From the NCBI GenBank assembly GCA_009733775.1, contig WOGZ01000170.1, positions 1 to 64,000 of the forward strand: a stretch of DNA of 64,000 bases. Direction: 5' to 3'. The position numbers were made by a program, and so were the translations under genes. The stretch is from Alectoria sarmentosa (taxonomy: Eukaryota > Ascomycota > Lecanoromycetes > Lecanorales > Parmeliaceae). Under the pieces are notes generated by a model. That model was not told where the DNA came from. It ran no database searches and saw only the letters and a list, made by a program, of their open reading frames with translations. Within the stretch, counting starts at the first letter, position 1, and the number at the start of each line of letters is the position of its first letter. Below, piece after piece: positions 25,340-37,251 of this stretch.

Positions 25340-25640
25340 TATAGCACATGCTTAAAATTCGTTGATATAATAACGATTATATCTTAAATTTAATTAAATA
25401 TAATCTTTTAATATATTATCTTTTATAGTTATATTTACTTTTCAAATATATGTTTTATTTAATGTACTTACATTAATTATGATATTATATATATTTTTTT
25501 TTTTGTGATATATGAACTTAGTTGACGCTTTAATGAAAATTAAACTAAAATGTTATAGATTTAAACAAAAAGTAATTTTAGATTTATTTATAATGTAAGA
25601 AATTCATGTTTAAAAAAATACGTTTCAGTGTGTTTTACTA
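25340..25640. repeat. Small AT-rich island at the broken edge of the PKS
   Basis: Around 300 bp of strongly AT-rich sequence interrupt ordinary DNA immediately upstream of the PKS fragment. The composition resembles the RIP blocks, although no transposon feature is recognisable. Its location fits a scar where a repeat inserted and the 5' half of the PKS was lost. Confidence 0.65.
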
Positions 25641-25819
25641 TTCAAATCACCAAACGCAGAGGTCAAGAAGACCATGGACGAATGGAATCCGCTTTAAAAG
25701 GAGTCTTATAGCGCTCTAAGGTGATTTCTAGGAAGATAGTGTCCCGTAAATGAAAGGTCGAGAGCGTCGTACGATGGGGTATTTCGCACTGCAACCACCA
25801 TGTTCCTTACTCGAGAAGA

Positions 25820-28800
25820 GTGTTGCTGACTTTGAGATTTGAGCAGGAGCATAGCCATATACCAAGGTTCGGCGAATACATGTACACCGACATCTCCTCT
25901 TCATTCTTTGAGGGGGCCAAAGAACGATCCCAAATTTACTCTAATCGCATGAAGCATGCAGTATTAAACATTGAGGAAGACCGGTTGGAGCAAGGATTTG
26001 AGCCCGAGAATTTTTACATGGTTGTTTGTTGTCTCGTCCTGCACGCGACCGCTCATTTGAATACGGCGTTGCAAAACACGCGAAAGCTCTTGAAGCCCGG
26101 GGGCAAGCTGGTTCTTGTAGAATCGTCCAATACAGACTGCTCGAGAGCTTCATTCGTATTTAGCTTGCTACCCGGATGGTGGCTGGGTACCGAAAACAAG
26201 CGGACGTGGGGCCCGCTCCTCTTGGACGTCGAATGGCATGATACACTTCTTGCAAATGGTTTCTCAGGAGCCCGAAGTCTGTCTTCCAGACTCGCTTAAA
26301 CGTCGACATACTTTCAGCGCCATGATTTCAACAGCTCTCGGAACGGTCAAACCAAAGGCAGCTGATCGGAAGACAAACATCATTATCTCACATAGCTCCC
26401 CGATTCAAAATCAGATAGGGCTGCTCATATCGAAGAAGCAGCCTTCCTGCGAGGTAGTGACTATTCAAGACATCCAATCGGGAACTCTCGAAAATATTTT
26501 CTGCATCTTCGTGTTGGAAACCGATAGTCCCTTCCTAGCCAGCATGAGTGGGAAAGACTCAGCGGCTCTCAAGATCTTGATCGCTTCAGCAGCCGGTATC
26601 CTCTGGGTCACTCAAGGATACGGCGAACGCGCGCAGAGGCCCGAGTTGGGGCTTGTGACAGGATTCGGTAGAAACGTGGGGTCTGAAACCTGGGGCAACA
26701 GATTTGTTGAGCTCGCTGTTGAAGAGAACTCGTCCTTTGATCAGACAGTTGACTGAATCATGAAGGTTTATCACGAGGGTCTTCTTCTTGACTGGCCAGA
26801 GTCCGAGTACAGGGAGAAAGATGGGAGGCTTTGTATTAGCCGAGTTGTAGAAGCCCAAGATGTCAATGTGAGGTTCGGTGCCAAAGCTCCGGAACAAACG
26901 CCAAAACAGCGAGAATATGGACTTCTTCCAAATCAAGCTCTAGAGCTCAACATAGGCTCCCCAGGATTGCTTGGTAGCTTCCACCTTAAGGACAACGGCC
27001 GCTTCGACATGCGCCTAGGAGCTGACGAAGTTGAGGTCAAGGTCCAAGTCACAGGAATGAATTTCAAAGATGCCCTCATTGCACTCGGACAGCTCCCTGG
27101 CAAAAGTCTCGGATATGAATGCGCCGGTTTTGTAAACCGAGTGGGCAAGGATGCCACATTCAGCCCTGGAGATCGAGTACTCTGCCGCACAACCACTGAA
27201 GCAAGCAAGACTTACGCTCGTGCCCATACAACTTCTGTGGCCAGGGTCCCACATGATGTCCCATTCCCCACCGCTGCTGCTTTAGCAACGGTGTTCTGCA
27301 CAGCGTATCATTTCCTATTCAATGCCGCACGTTTGCAAGCCTGGGAGTCTGTGCTGATTCATTCTGTAGCCGGAGGGGTCGGTCAAGCTATCATTCAATT
27401 CGCCAAAAAGTGCTAAAAACAGACAAATTCACGACGGTCGGAACTGCCGAGAAGAAGGTATATCTCGTAGAAACCTATGAAATACCAGAGGATCATATCT
27501 TCTCGAGTTGAAACGCATCCTTTGCTGGACCGCTACGGCAACTCACCGAGGGAATGGATGTAGTTCTCAATTCCCTCAGAGGCGAAGGTCTACACGCGTC
27601 ATGGTCTTGTATCCGCCCATTTGGTCGGATCGTTGAGCTCGGCAAAGCGGATATCCAGTCATCGCGTGGAAGCCTGCTCATGGTGCACCGTTTTCTCAGA
27701 ATGCTACGTTTGCTTCCGTCGATCTCGGAATCCTGATGGATCAGGCCAAGCCGACGATGGCAGTTGTGCAATTATATCTCGCGGCCAAGATCACCGTTCC
27801 CCAACCCTTACACGTTTTAAGCGTATCCGAGCTCAAAAAGGCATTCCGATTCATGCAAAGTGGGAAGAATATGGGTTAAATCGTGGTTGAGATTCAAGCA
27901 GACGCCATCGTCCCGGTATGTTCATATATACTTCTTGAACAGGTTTCATAGCATCAATGGCTGATTCTCCCACCAGGTCGTACCCAGTCCAAAGTACACG
28001 TACTCATTTGACGAGAATGCGACTTATGTTATAGCCGGAGGCTTAGGTGGGCTTGAAAGGAGTATAACCCGTTGGATGGTAGGTTGGAATGATTTCATCC
28101 TACTGTCTAGGTCTGGCGCTAAGAGCAAAGATGCCACTGATCTGGTCAGCGATATGAGCCAATGTGGTGTTTGGATTGCGGCACCATCTTGCGATATAAG
28201 CACAAAGGGAGCAATTTTGAACGTGCTCAGAGATCAAGAGCATCAAATGCCACCAGTCAAAGGATGCATTCAAGCCTCCATGGCTCTAAAGGTGAGTCCT
28301 TTTCAAAGGCAACAAAGATCGTTCTGATAGACTTTCAAAGGACGGACTTGAGCAGAGAGAACTTCGACGCCACCATCAAGCCCAAGGTACAAGGCTCATG
28401 ATATCTGCACTAGCATCCTCCCCAGCATCTGGAATTTTCCGTCCTGCTCTCTTCAGTGGCCGGTGTGACTGGAAGTCGCGGCCAAAGCAATTATGCGGCT
28501 GGAAATACATACCAAGACGCGCTCGCACGCCACGGAGTCTCCCCAGGCGAAAAATGCGAAAAGTGTATCTCTTTGGATCTTGGGTCTATCCTGTCCACTG
28601 GTTTCGCTGAAGATATGGACATGACTGAGGCTTTGGAAGCGGACGGGTTCGTCGGCATTCGGAAGTCTGAGCTTTTCGCCTTGCTGGACCACTGCTGTGA
28701 TCCATCCCTTCCCCTCCGTACAGCTCAGAACTGTCAAATCGTAACGGGGCATCAGCGGTATCGAGTCTTCAAAGGCCGATAAGCTGGAGAAGGATTACTG

Positions 28801-29221
28801 GGCCAAGAAGCCCTTGTTCAGCATCTTGAAGCAGAAACGCGATGTCGACACTTCGACAAGCGGTAATCCGGGAGGCACTGTCGATTACGCGCACTTGTTG
28901 ACTAGTGCCGAATCGCAGGCGGCAGCCGAAGACACCGTCGTGGAAGCTTTGAAATCGAAGCTCTCAAACAGTCTTTCGGTGCCCAAGGAGGACATCGATG
29001 CCGAAAAGGCGATATACAGTTTTGGCATCGACTCTTCAGTCGCGCTCGAGGTGCGGTATTGGTTCATGAAGGAGATGAAAGCCAACATTCCCATCTTCGA
29101 TATCATGCAGAATCAGAGTTTGCTTGCGCTGGGTCAAGTTACCGCTGGCAAGAGCGAGTATCGTGGGAAACGTGACTGTGTTCCCGATGGGGAGCAACGA
29201 CCAGGATGTGTCCCAGATTGA
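25820..29221 (+). pseudogene. 5'-truncated, multiply broken highly reducing polyketide synthase
   Basis: Order seen: C-methyltransferase (25850-26290; PRFGEYMYTDISS.FFE, LEQGFEPENF, NTRKLLKPGGKLVLVE, LLPGWWLGTE), enoylreductase (26760-27890; GMNFKDALIALGQL, GYECAG, SVAGGVGQAIIQFAKKC, DVVLNSL.GE), ketoreductase (28000-28720; YVIAGGLGGL, GSRGQSNYAAGNTYQDALAR) and ACP (28910-29160; the carrier Ser in FGIDSS is kept). KS, AT, DH and the start of the MT are absent. Lesions: frameshifts near 26270, 27410, 27690, 28420 and 28760; stops at 26754-26756, 27509-27511, 27877-27879 and 28399-28401. Two of the stops (TGA for Arg CGA) are CpG transitions. The original product would have been an extended reduced, methylated polyketide chain. 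It is certainly inactive. Confidence 0.9.
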
Positions 29222-29224
29222 GAG

Positions 29225-29994
29225 TGGCGCAAGTATGCTACTGGTGTAGATTTGATTGCAGACCATATTCGGCTAAGCGTTCAAGACCGCACATCTCCAT
29301 CTTTCTAGGTAGGTATTAAGACTCAATCCACTCACCTTCAAACCGTCTCCCAACGCGCATCTCTCTACTGGTCATCAAATCCTGCTGTGGTACCATCATG
29401 GCTTGCATCGCACGCTCACCAGGTGCATATTACCTCCCCAGCTGCGTTTGCTGTTGTCGTAGGGGATGGAAAGAAATAGTGGTCAAAGTTTAGAGGTGTA
29501 GAGAAAGGTCAGGCTTTATTATATGGACTGGAGCTCTCAAATTGGAGACTGTTATATTTTCCATCTCCTTTCTGGTACGGCGCGTTAGAGTCGACAGGTT
29601 CATGTAATGCGTCCTTCCTATTCCGGCGGCTGGAAAGGCATGGGTTCGAAGGAACGAAGAAGACAGCAGTCATGTACGAACTGAGATCGATTCTCTTGCA
29701 GGAACGAAAGCGGGAACTTTTATCCCGAGTTCAAGGTTCGTTGGGTAGTGACAGTCCGCGCGCACCACTGTCTCTTTCGATATCTGCGTGGTGGATTTTC
29801 TCCCAAGCCCAGTATCAAATGTGACTTTTGAGAGGTCGACTGCGATTCGCTGCAATTGATCTCGGATAAAGGGACTCCGTCCTTTGGACAAACTGTGGAT
29901 GTGTGACCGTATTTATAATGAAAGAATTGGGTATCTCAGCAGAACGGATCATCTAGGGTCAACCTAACGCAATGCAAGCATCACTCATGCTCCT
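29225..29994. other. Intergenic, nothing recognised
   Basis: About 770 bp between the PKS remnant and the convergent cytochrome b5-domain gene. I see no domain, RNA gene or repeat. Confidence 0.6.
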
Positions 29995-30957
29995 CTAATC
30001 TATCTCCTCCAAATCACTGCCTTCTTTCCCTGTCAATTCATTCTCAGATACCAATATCCCCACCAAACACTCCCCCAACATGTTCTCCCAACTTACCCAC
30101 GGATGCACCTCATTGAACAACCTCTCCCCATCTCCCACCTTCCCAACCCCCCTCATCAACTCCCCTACTCCTCCCGGATGGAATTTCATATATGGCGTCA
30201 GATTATACACCTTTCCCTGCCAAACCCCCCACGCATCTCTCCCTTTGCGCCCATTGTGCCAGTCTAAAGCGGATGGCGGTACTCGTATAAGTTGTGGTGG
30301 CACGTCGGCGCCGCGGAGGAACGTAGGGGTGGGAGGGTTGGTGGTTAGGTGGGCCCAATCAAGGGGGGAGTGGCCGGGGTCGAGGAGGACTTTTTTGGAG
30401 GGACGCGTAGAGGGGGAGAGGGTGGAGGTCGAAAGGGAAGAGGTTGGTGGGGCAAGAGAGCGGGAGCGCGGAGCGCGCAGGGTGGAAGCTATTGAGGGGG
30501 ATGGTCGAAGGGTTGTTGAGAGAGTGGGAGCAGCTCGGAGGGTGGAAGGGGGGTTTGGCGGAGGTGGCATGAGGGTGACTTCTGGTTTCCGCTTTGCGTT
30601 TGAGCTTGGTCGAGGGGGCGGTGGCATTGCGTAGTTTGGAGAAGGTGGCGACATGCCCAAGGGAATTGAGGTTTCCGGGTTCGTATCACACGTAGTAGCA
30701 TTCGTAGCTTGACGGTCCTTCTGGAAACCACCAGGCGTATTACCTTTTTCGTTTTCCCCACCATCAAGCGTCACTTTTGGTATCTCAAGTCTATTTCTAG
30801 CTCCTTCATCGTCTTTTTCGGGCTCTGCAATTAGCGATCTTGCGCCGGTCTTCCCTGGGTCTTGTTTGTCAGTCCGTGCTGAGAGCAGCGCTGACTGGTA
30901 CCTGTATATGATCACTGAGACTGAGAGAAGCAGTATCCCGAGTCCAAACAGCACCAT
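29995..30957 (-). CDS. Membrane-anchored cytochrome b5-domain protein (Irc21-like)
   Basis: Single exon, 320 aa. The start is ATG at 30957 (MVLFGLGILLLSV); the frame is open a little further upstream but only from a TTG, and a CAG at about 30981 could mark an upstream exon. Residues 1-20 form an N-terminal membrane span. Residues about 95-190 are Pro/Ser/Thr-rich and low complexity. The C-terminal half holds a cytochrome b5 fold: WGVWQGKVYNLTPYMKFHPGG, with heme ligands His about 260 and His about 285 (NEVHPWVSWENMLGECLVG). This tail resembles the yeast Irc21 and CYB5R4 b5 module. Likely role: membrane-linked electron transfer; the partner is unknown. It shares a 177-bp divergent promoter with the next gene. 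Confidence 0.82.
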   Translation of the reverse strand: MVLFGLGILLLSVSVIIYRYQSALLSARTDKQDPGKTGARSLIAEPEKDDEGARNRLEIPKVTLDGGENEKGNTPGGFQKDRQATNATTCDTNPETSIPLGMSPPSPNYAMPPPPRPSSNAKRKPEVTLMPPPPNPPSTLRAAPTLSTTLRPSPSIASTLRAPRSRSLAPPTSSLSTSTLSPSTRPSKKVLLDPGHSPLDWAHLTTNPPTPTFLRGADVPPQLIRVPPSALDWHNGRKGRDAWGVWQGKVYNLTPYMKFHPGGVGELMRGVGKVGDGERLFNEVHPWVSWENMLGECLVGILVSENELTGKEGSDLEEID

Positions 30958-31134
30958 AGCAGACTTGTATCGTCCCAATGTCTGTAAAAAACAATAACGA
31001 ATTACTATGTTGGTGATGTCAAGTATTCATGGCACCAAAGTCTTGATCTCCGGGTAGCTGAAGTGAATTATTTCTCGACTGCTTCGAGGCCTATTGAACT
31101 ATCAAGTTTCATCACTACCTGTATCTACGCTATC
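30958..31134. promoter_or_regulatory. Divergent promoter between the b5 and mitochondrial genes
   Basis: Only 177 bp separate the two start codons, so both genes must use overlapping promoter DNA. No clear TATA box is visible, consistent with housekeeping promoters. Confidence 0.5.
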
Positions 31135-31609
31135 ATGATCATCCGGTTCCTCACTCGCTATTCGCGGGCATTCATCCCTTCATCTACACGTTCCGCCGTC
31201 TCGTCCGCGCATCCCTGTCGCCAACTTCGACCCTTTCCCTCCATTACGCAACCACATCTCCGCTGCCACTTCGCAGCCAAGACCTCCGCCGACGAGAAAG
31301 TGGAAGAATTACAAGAATTGTCGGTGTCTACGCCCTAGCCAAATCCCCTGTTTACATATTGACATAAGCCACAGATACGCAACAGCAAAGGACGAGTTCG
31401 AAATAGCCTCCGAAGAAACCGAGAAGAAGACCGTTTACGCAGCCGACGACAGGGCTGCTGCCGAGGAAGAATTGGCAAATTTCAAAGAGGCTTATGAGAA
31501 AGCGCTTAAATCGACGGATGGAGAGCAGATAAAGAACAGAATTGGGTCAAGAGTGAGAGAATTGGAAAGAGCGGTAGAATCGATGATGGAGAGGGCGATG
31601 GAGGACTGA
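31135..31609 (+). CDS. Small mitochondrial protein of unknown function
   Basis: Two exons (31135-31319 and 31375-31609) give 139 aa. The donor is an unusual GTCGGT; using it gives ..EELQELYATAKDEFE.., whose smooth helical register supports it. Nearby donors that keep frame (GTCTAC) remain possible. The first 45 residues are rich in Arg and Ser and lack acids, like a mitochondrial presequence. The rest is strongly charged and helical (EIASEETEKK, AADDRAAAEEELANFK, RVRELERAVESMMERA), probably coiled coil. The pattern matches a conserved ascomycete hypothetical family known to me only by appearance. The gene is divergent from the b5 gene and convergent with nbs1. Confidence 0.72.
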
Positions 31610-31807
31610 AAGGGCGAAGATGACAAGGAAAGAGCGTGAAGGTGGGGAAGCTGATATCTTGCTTGGTTTATATATTCATGCGATATAATCCAGCAAGATG
31701 ATTTTGAAAGACGAATATCTTGAAGCTGTATGAGAATGTGAATAATGCAAGCTGAAGCAGATGTGTGCCAAAACTAGCTTCAGTTCTGCAAGAAATGCTC
31801 CATCTAT

Positions 31808-34408
31808 TCATCTCCCCTTCTTCTTAAATCTGAACTTCAGCTCATCCTCGCTGTCACTGTCCGAGTCCTGCACTGCAAACGTTTTCTGCTTTTTGGCTGG
31901 GCCGCCGTTGGCCTGGCTAGCAGCCGGTCGCTTCCCAATCACATGTTGAGATCTATTGCTGTTCTCGTCCGTTTGCTGAGTCCGTTCCTGGCGCCGCGTA
32001 ATTCTTGGGGCGCCGTCGTCAATGGACTCAGGTAAATTTCCGTCAACAGCAAGCTCGGAGGGTACTTCGACTACTTCACTCTTCGCTGTAGCAAACGGTT
32101 GGCTCTGCGACTGAGATTGTGTAAGGCGCTCCTTCTCCCTGCGCTTCTTCTTCGTCCCCTCGCTTCCCTGCCAATATTCGTCTCCAATCCCATAGTCCTT
32201 CCTCTTAACTTCTTCCAAGGGCACGATGACACTCTGGCCACGCCTCGCTGGAATGCCTTCGCCTCGCCGCCGGAACTTCTTGAAATTCTTCCTGCCATTC
32301 CAACGCTCATCCCATCGGTTGTCTGTGGGGCCATCAGCTTCTCTTCGCTGTGCTCGTTCTGAACGCTCAGGGACGTCCATCGGCTCGACAACTGCAAGTT
32401 TCTTCATCTCTTCAATGCTCATCCCATCTATTGTGTCTCGAGGGTTCTCTTCATCTTGTCTAGCTGCCTCTTCTTTTTCTTCTTTCTCTCGTCGCTCACG
32501 CAGTGCATCTTTGATGTTGACTTGTTTTGGTGGTTGCCGCATTTTCTCCTTTTTAGCCTGCTTCTGGGATCTCTCGACCAGTAGCTCACTCGAGATACCA
32601 TTTCGCTGAGAAGCTTCAGCCTCTTCAATCCTTCGTCTTTTCATGGCCGTAGCAGCTGGCAACAGATCGTCCATCATCTCATCTGGGTCAACTTCTTCCA
32701 AAGCTGACGCGGGTCGTTTTCTCCAATTTGTGGCCTCATTCTCGCCATCGTCTTGGTTCTCAGAGTCAACATCCATGGCAGAATCCGCAAAAGCAGCACC
32801 ATTGGAATAATGTTGTGACCTTCCACTCGGCGGTGCACTCTCCATCTGCGATTCAATAGGCACAGGTCGAGAAGATGATGGTACTGAAGATTCATCGTCA
32901 TCGTCAGCGCCAAATCCTTTAAAGCGGCTAGTGATGTTTCCTCGAACACGAGCTCGTCTTGGGGCGGGCTTGGAGACCTCTGGCTGAGCAGGCGTTTCGA
33001 CTGGCATGACATCTTCTGCCGGCGCTGCTGGTGCAACAATTTCGTTATTTCTCGGTGCCGACTCTTCATAGTCCACTTCCAATGGCCTTCTCAAGATGCT
33101 GGCATCATTCAACAATATGGCCTCAATGAATTCGCTTTGTTCGATCAGACGTTGGCCGAGAGCTAGAGATACTATCGTATCCATTTCGGCTGCCCAATCT
33201 GCGAACTTTTCCTTCAGCCTGAATCTGACGACCACTACACCCTTGCCCTCGCTTCCATCTTCAAATTCTCCCAGGCCTTTTTCTCCAGCCACGCTCTTTA
33301 CATAGCCTACAATTTCCTCGGCCGTCGTCTTTCCAGGATCGGGAATGAATGAGAGAGCTTTTCCGCCACCGTTTGTAATTGGAGCTTGTAGTGTCTCGAA
33401 CTGAGTCGCGTCCAAGAACACAAATGTATAGCCATCGAATACACTGCTACGCTCCGTATTTGGTACAAAGTCTTCGGATGGTCTTTCGCTGGGTTCCTTG
33501 CTCTTCGCTGGCAGATGCTCTAAAGCATTTGGCCAATTGGCGTCGAAGTCCTCCTCGAGTGGCGAAAGACTCTCCAGCTCATCGAGGTTTTCAGGGGTGG
33601 TTGCGTAGACGAGAGCGTCGATATAGGTTTCAGTAACGATGTATTTGCCATTGATGAGAGCCTGTAGGCCTTTGGCAGTATTTCGTTTGGTACTGACAAC
33701 ATGTGTGGTTACGCCAATCATGTAGGGTATGACAACCTTAGTATCGAGGTCCTCGAGTCTATTCCGGTAATTGACTAATGGGTCCTTGCCGGCCTTCATC
33801 TCTTTCGAGGTCAGCGAGAAGGTGAAAACAACTGGTTGCCATTTTATACTGGGTTTTCATTAGCTTCATCGCCTTTGATAGGACCACCGGCCTTACCGAA
33901 AGATATGGCAGGACTTTCCCAGCCGAAATGTGTGTTCACTGTCCTTCAACACTCGCTGATTTTCCTTGATGCGGATGCCGTCAACTTCCGTACCAAATTT
34001 TGTGGCCTCATCTTTGAGTGCAATCTCTGATCGAGTATGTACAAGTGACTGCGGCAGTCAGAGGAAGTCCTAGTAATTCGATCATGAGTGGAACTTACTC
34101 CATCCCCTAGCTTGACCGCGGATACAGTCAAGGTAAGGTGCTGCCGAGAGACTGTCTTCTCATCCTTGAGCTGGAAGCTTTCTATGAAATGTGAGGTCTA
34201 GCATGGCGGACAGATGCAACTAGATTGCATAGGAGTCTGCATACTGTTCTTTCCCCTAGACAGGTCAAGCGTTCTCCCGAACAGATACTTCTTCCCCGGG
34301 CGTAGCCATATTCTCTTGTCTGTGCGGCTTGTCAGATTAATGCTCACAGTGCTGTCAATGTTCAGACTCACTGTCTAGAATGTTGCTATCACATTCCAAG
34401 GTCCACAT
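31808..34408 (-). CDS. nbs1: Nbs1 (nibrin), DNA double-strand-break repair subunit
   Basis: Five exons (34408-34372, 34319-34245, 34181-34099, 34024-33897, 33848-31808) join to 787 aa, close to human NBS1 (754 aa). An N-terminal FHA domain (residues about 14-110) shows FGRT (26-29) and SRQH (49-52), the phosphopeptide-binding residues. BRCT1 follows (about 108-195; WQPVVFTFS, ITETYIDAL-like WxxxC region replaced by TETYIDALVYA), then BRCT2 (about 230-330). A long charged linker leads to an acidic C-terminus, DSDSEDELKFRFKKKGR, resembling the Mre11/ATM-binding tail. Nbs1 scaffolds the Mre11-Rad50-Nbs1 complex in the nucleus and recruits ATM/Tel1. The acceptor before exon 4 (CAGAG) was chosen to keep frame. 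The gene is intact. Confidence 0.9.
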
Positions 34409-36581
34409 TGTGTGGTAGGCTGTGGGGGAAAGCAATTACGCGGGATGGATCCCGACGCGTCTCATCAAATAGAGGATTACAGTGAGGGTTGTAGTTCCTC
34501 TGACCTCTTCATGAGGCTCATGAGGCGCTCAGCCATAAAACGTCTCCCTTTACAAAAGCCTGCAGGTAGTGTGTCGGTGTGATATAACACGGGGGATTTG
34601 AGTACGAGTGTTTACAGAACTCTAGGTTCATTCATTTTAAGTCCGACGCTAAGCCAAAGCCCGCGCGTAATATCGCGCTAGCCGCCAATTGAATACTCGC
34701 AGTTTCCATTTGTTCTATTACTCTATAAAACTTTTGAATCGCGTGTTTGGAGCTCATTCTGGAGTGGCGACCTATGTGTTTTGCAGACTATATGAGTTTC
34801 TGTTCGCGAGCTTTAAAAGGGGTGGATATGGACAGAAACCTTTTGCTCATTGGACTGCTTGTCCCCCTCACAAGCTGCATCTGGGGCCATCCTTCCCGAA
34901 CCCTGCCTTTCTACACATGATGTTGGTGCCTTGTATCTCTTCGGACACTTCAAGCTGGCCGAGTGATGGTCTTATAACTAATGTTACCTCGTTGTCGCCT
35001 GCTTAAGCACCCAGCATCTTGCTCGCGCATTTTCGGACTTGTATGGCTCTAGGGTTTAGTACAGCGCAATGCAAATTACCGTTCATACTAGGCTCTGTCC
35101 GTCTCTCCAGCAAATCCTCCGACTCTCTTCAGGTGTCCGATTACATTACTAATGGTCAGACGGACACGGGAACAAAGAGGTCATGGAACGACACGAGGTG
35201 TTTGTGTAAAAAGAGCTGGAGAGCATTGGAAATACACACTTGAATTTGAGCTGTTAGCATGCATTGCTTCAGCTCAAGAATCTGTGGGCAATTTCTAGAT
35301 CTGGAGTTTATACCGATGTGCAGAAACCCGAATAGTTTCAACTGTGTCCCGCGGTAATTTTGGCCAGGTCTGGAGGGGAGCTTCGCCCGTCGACGTGGTT
35401 ACCTTGTCGGCCATTGTACAAGCGGATCTACTCATTAAGAGCTTTATTTCGTTTTGGAAAGTGGGGTCATGACGTGCCTCCTGGTCCTGTCTACTGTTTT
35501 TTTCACAATTATTACAGCAAAAAATTCAGAGGAAGCCTCTAGCTAATCACGGGCTCTCTTGTTGAATCGTACATTTGACTTCACCGAACCCGATTAGCCC
35601 TGCAGTAGTCACAGCTGTTTGAGCTCTCATCACCTAGCAAAGCCTGATGAGCGGTTCGTTTGTTGGTACGGTGACAACAACATGTCCCGAGGTTCAATTC
35701 CACTTTCTGCTCCATTCCTGGCATCAGGTCACGTCGATGTCAAACCCTATAGATCTAACGCTCCGGAAGTGACGAACTCTTGGGGAAAAGATGACACGGT
35801 GTTTGAGAAGGTTGCACAAGCTATTGGGCTGCCTAATCCTGACCGATACGGGATCAATATCGGGAACTACGCGAGCACGCCCTACTATAGTGATTAGTGA
35901 CTGGTAGACAATCCTCACCCGAAGATGCTCGAGCTGCGTCATGTCGCCTCTAAAGATGGAGGAGGTTGGATTACCGTCTCGGTCAATGCAGATGTTTAGC
36001 ATTTGGCATTGCAATAGAGTTTTCAGAGCAACTACGCAATCTGTCGGATCAGAGTTTGCGGGAAACATGGGAGAACATGAGAAGATGAGCAGGTTTGGGA
36101 AGGAAACGTTTGAGATTTGAATGCCAAATGCACAGGGATCTATGTGATCTATAACGCACCCAAGAGTTGCATTGTTCCTGGCAATTTGTCGGCTATTCGG
36201 CAAATGCAGATGTAAAGCGCAAGGCTCAGCAAGCTTCTGTCCCTCACTCCTCCCCTGCGTATGGAGCTCTGCAGTCCATGTCTTAGACCTTCAGCTAGGT
36301 TGAAAATTGGTCGGTCAACCGCTGCTGATTCACGCGGGCAGTATGTCGCGCCATTACCGTCTTGCAGCCTGTTCATTGGATATCGTCTCACGCCTTCGGG
36401 GTTTTATACGCGCATACATCAATGCTGGGCGCATCCTCTGGATCTATTAACTTCTTCGTATTCAGACACAGGTATGTTTAGGGAACCATGTTAAAACTAG
36501 CAGACTGTCCTACATCTGTCAGTCAGACAAGGACTGTTCTCGCCGTTAGGCTCAAATGATATGCGAATCTGTTTTCACGAG
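34409..36581. other. Long intergenic region with one doubtful ORF
   Basis: A 2.2-kb gap. ORF 35619-35897 (+, 92 codons, ending NIGNYASTPYYSD) is the most protein-like stretch, with normal codon use, but it has no recognisable domain and no convincing upstream exon. It could be a gene remnant or a small protein. Nothing else stands out. Confidence 0.45.
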
Positions 36582-37251
36582 ATGTCTATCCTCTCTCTCT
36601 GCCGGTTCCTCGTGTTGGCTCAATCCTTGCGTTTCAGCGTTGCAACGCTACCATCTCTAGACACCAGCTCATTGCCACAACCCACTGTAGCGGCAACACC
36701 ACTCTTCGAGCTCAACGGTAACTTTACATTGCTGCCGTCCCCAGTAATCTCAAAGTGAGTCAGTTTGAATTAGAGAGTCCGGGGGATTGCGAATTGACAT
36801 AGAATTAACATGACCTAGACTCCGCAACACCTCCAACGACATATTCCCCCCAAACTACCTCATCCCCAACACCAACCCCCTCATAATCCTCGCAATCAAC
36901 CCCACCCGCCACGACCCTGTCAATCACCATATGCTGACATATATGATCATCTACGCTCTTGACTCTCTTGTCCAAGACACGATCCAATTCCGTGGTAACA
37001 AGCCGCTACCCGAGGACGGTATGGGTTTCAATTCCAACAACGCGGCCATCTTCGCAAACAGCTATTCCCCCGGTACGCGGGACCTTACATATGGCACAAT
37101 GGCGACGCTACTGAGAGGGATATGGGAGATTACGGCGCTCTTTGGTTCTCATGAACTGGATATGGAGGTGTATAGCGGCCGCCAGGACGAGGCGCACTAT
37201 TGGGGGCATATTGCGCTGTCATCGACGGCAGGTTCTGATGATTCAGAATAA
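36582..37251 (+). CDS. Small secreted protein, function unknown
   Basis: Two exons (36582-36754 and 36819-37251) joined by a canonical GTGAGT..TAG intron give 201 aa. The ATG at 36582 (MSILSLCRFLVLAQSLRFSVA) starts a clear signal peptide; an in-frame ATG 21 bases upstream (36561) would add seven residues. The mature protein has an N-glycosylation site (NGNFT), and blocks such as NPLIILAINPTRHDPVN and a Trp/Gly-rich region (TMATLLRGIWEITALFG). It contains almost no Cys, unlike many effectors. I do not recognise the family. Codon use matches the neighbouring conserved genes. It lies between nbs1 and the RPEL gene. Confidence 0.68.

Noticed and set aside
35691..35701. B-box-like GGTTCAATTCC suggesting a tRNA gene
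   Set aside because: No A box at the right distance and no acceptor-stem pairing were found around it.
35619..35897. 92-codon plus-strand ORF as a gene
   Set aside because: Codon use looks normal but there is no recognisable domain or upstream exon; recorded only as a doubtful ORF.
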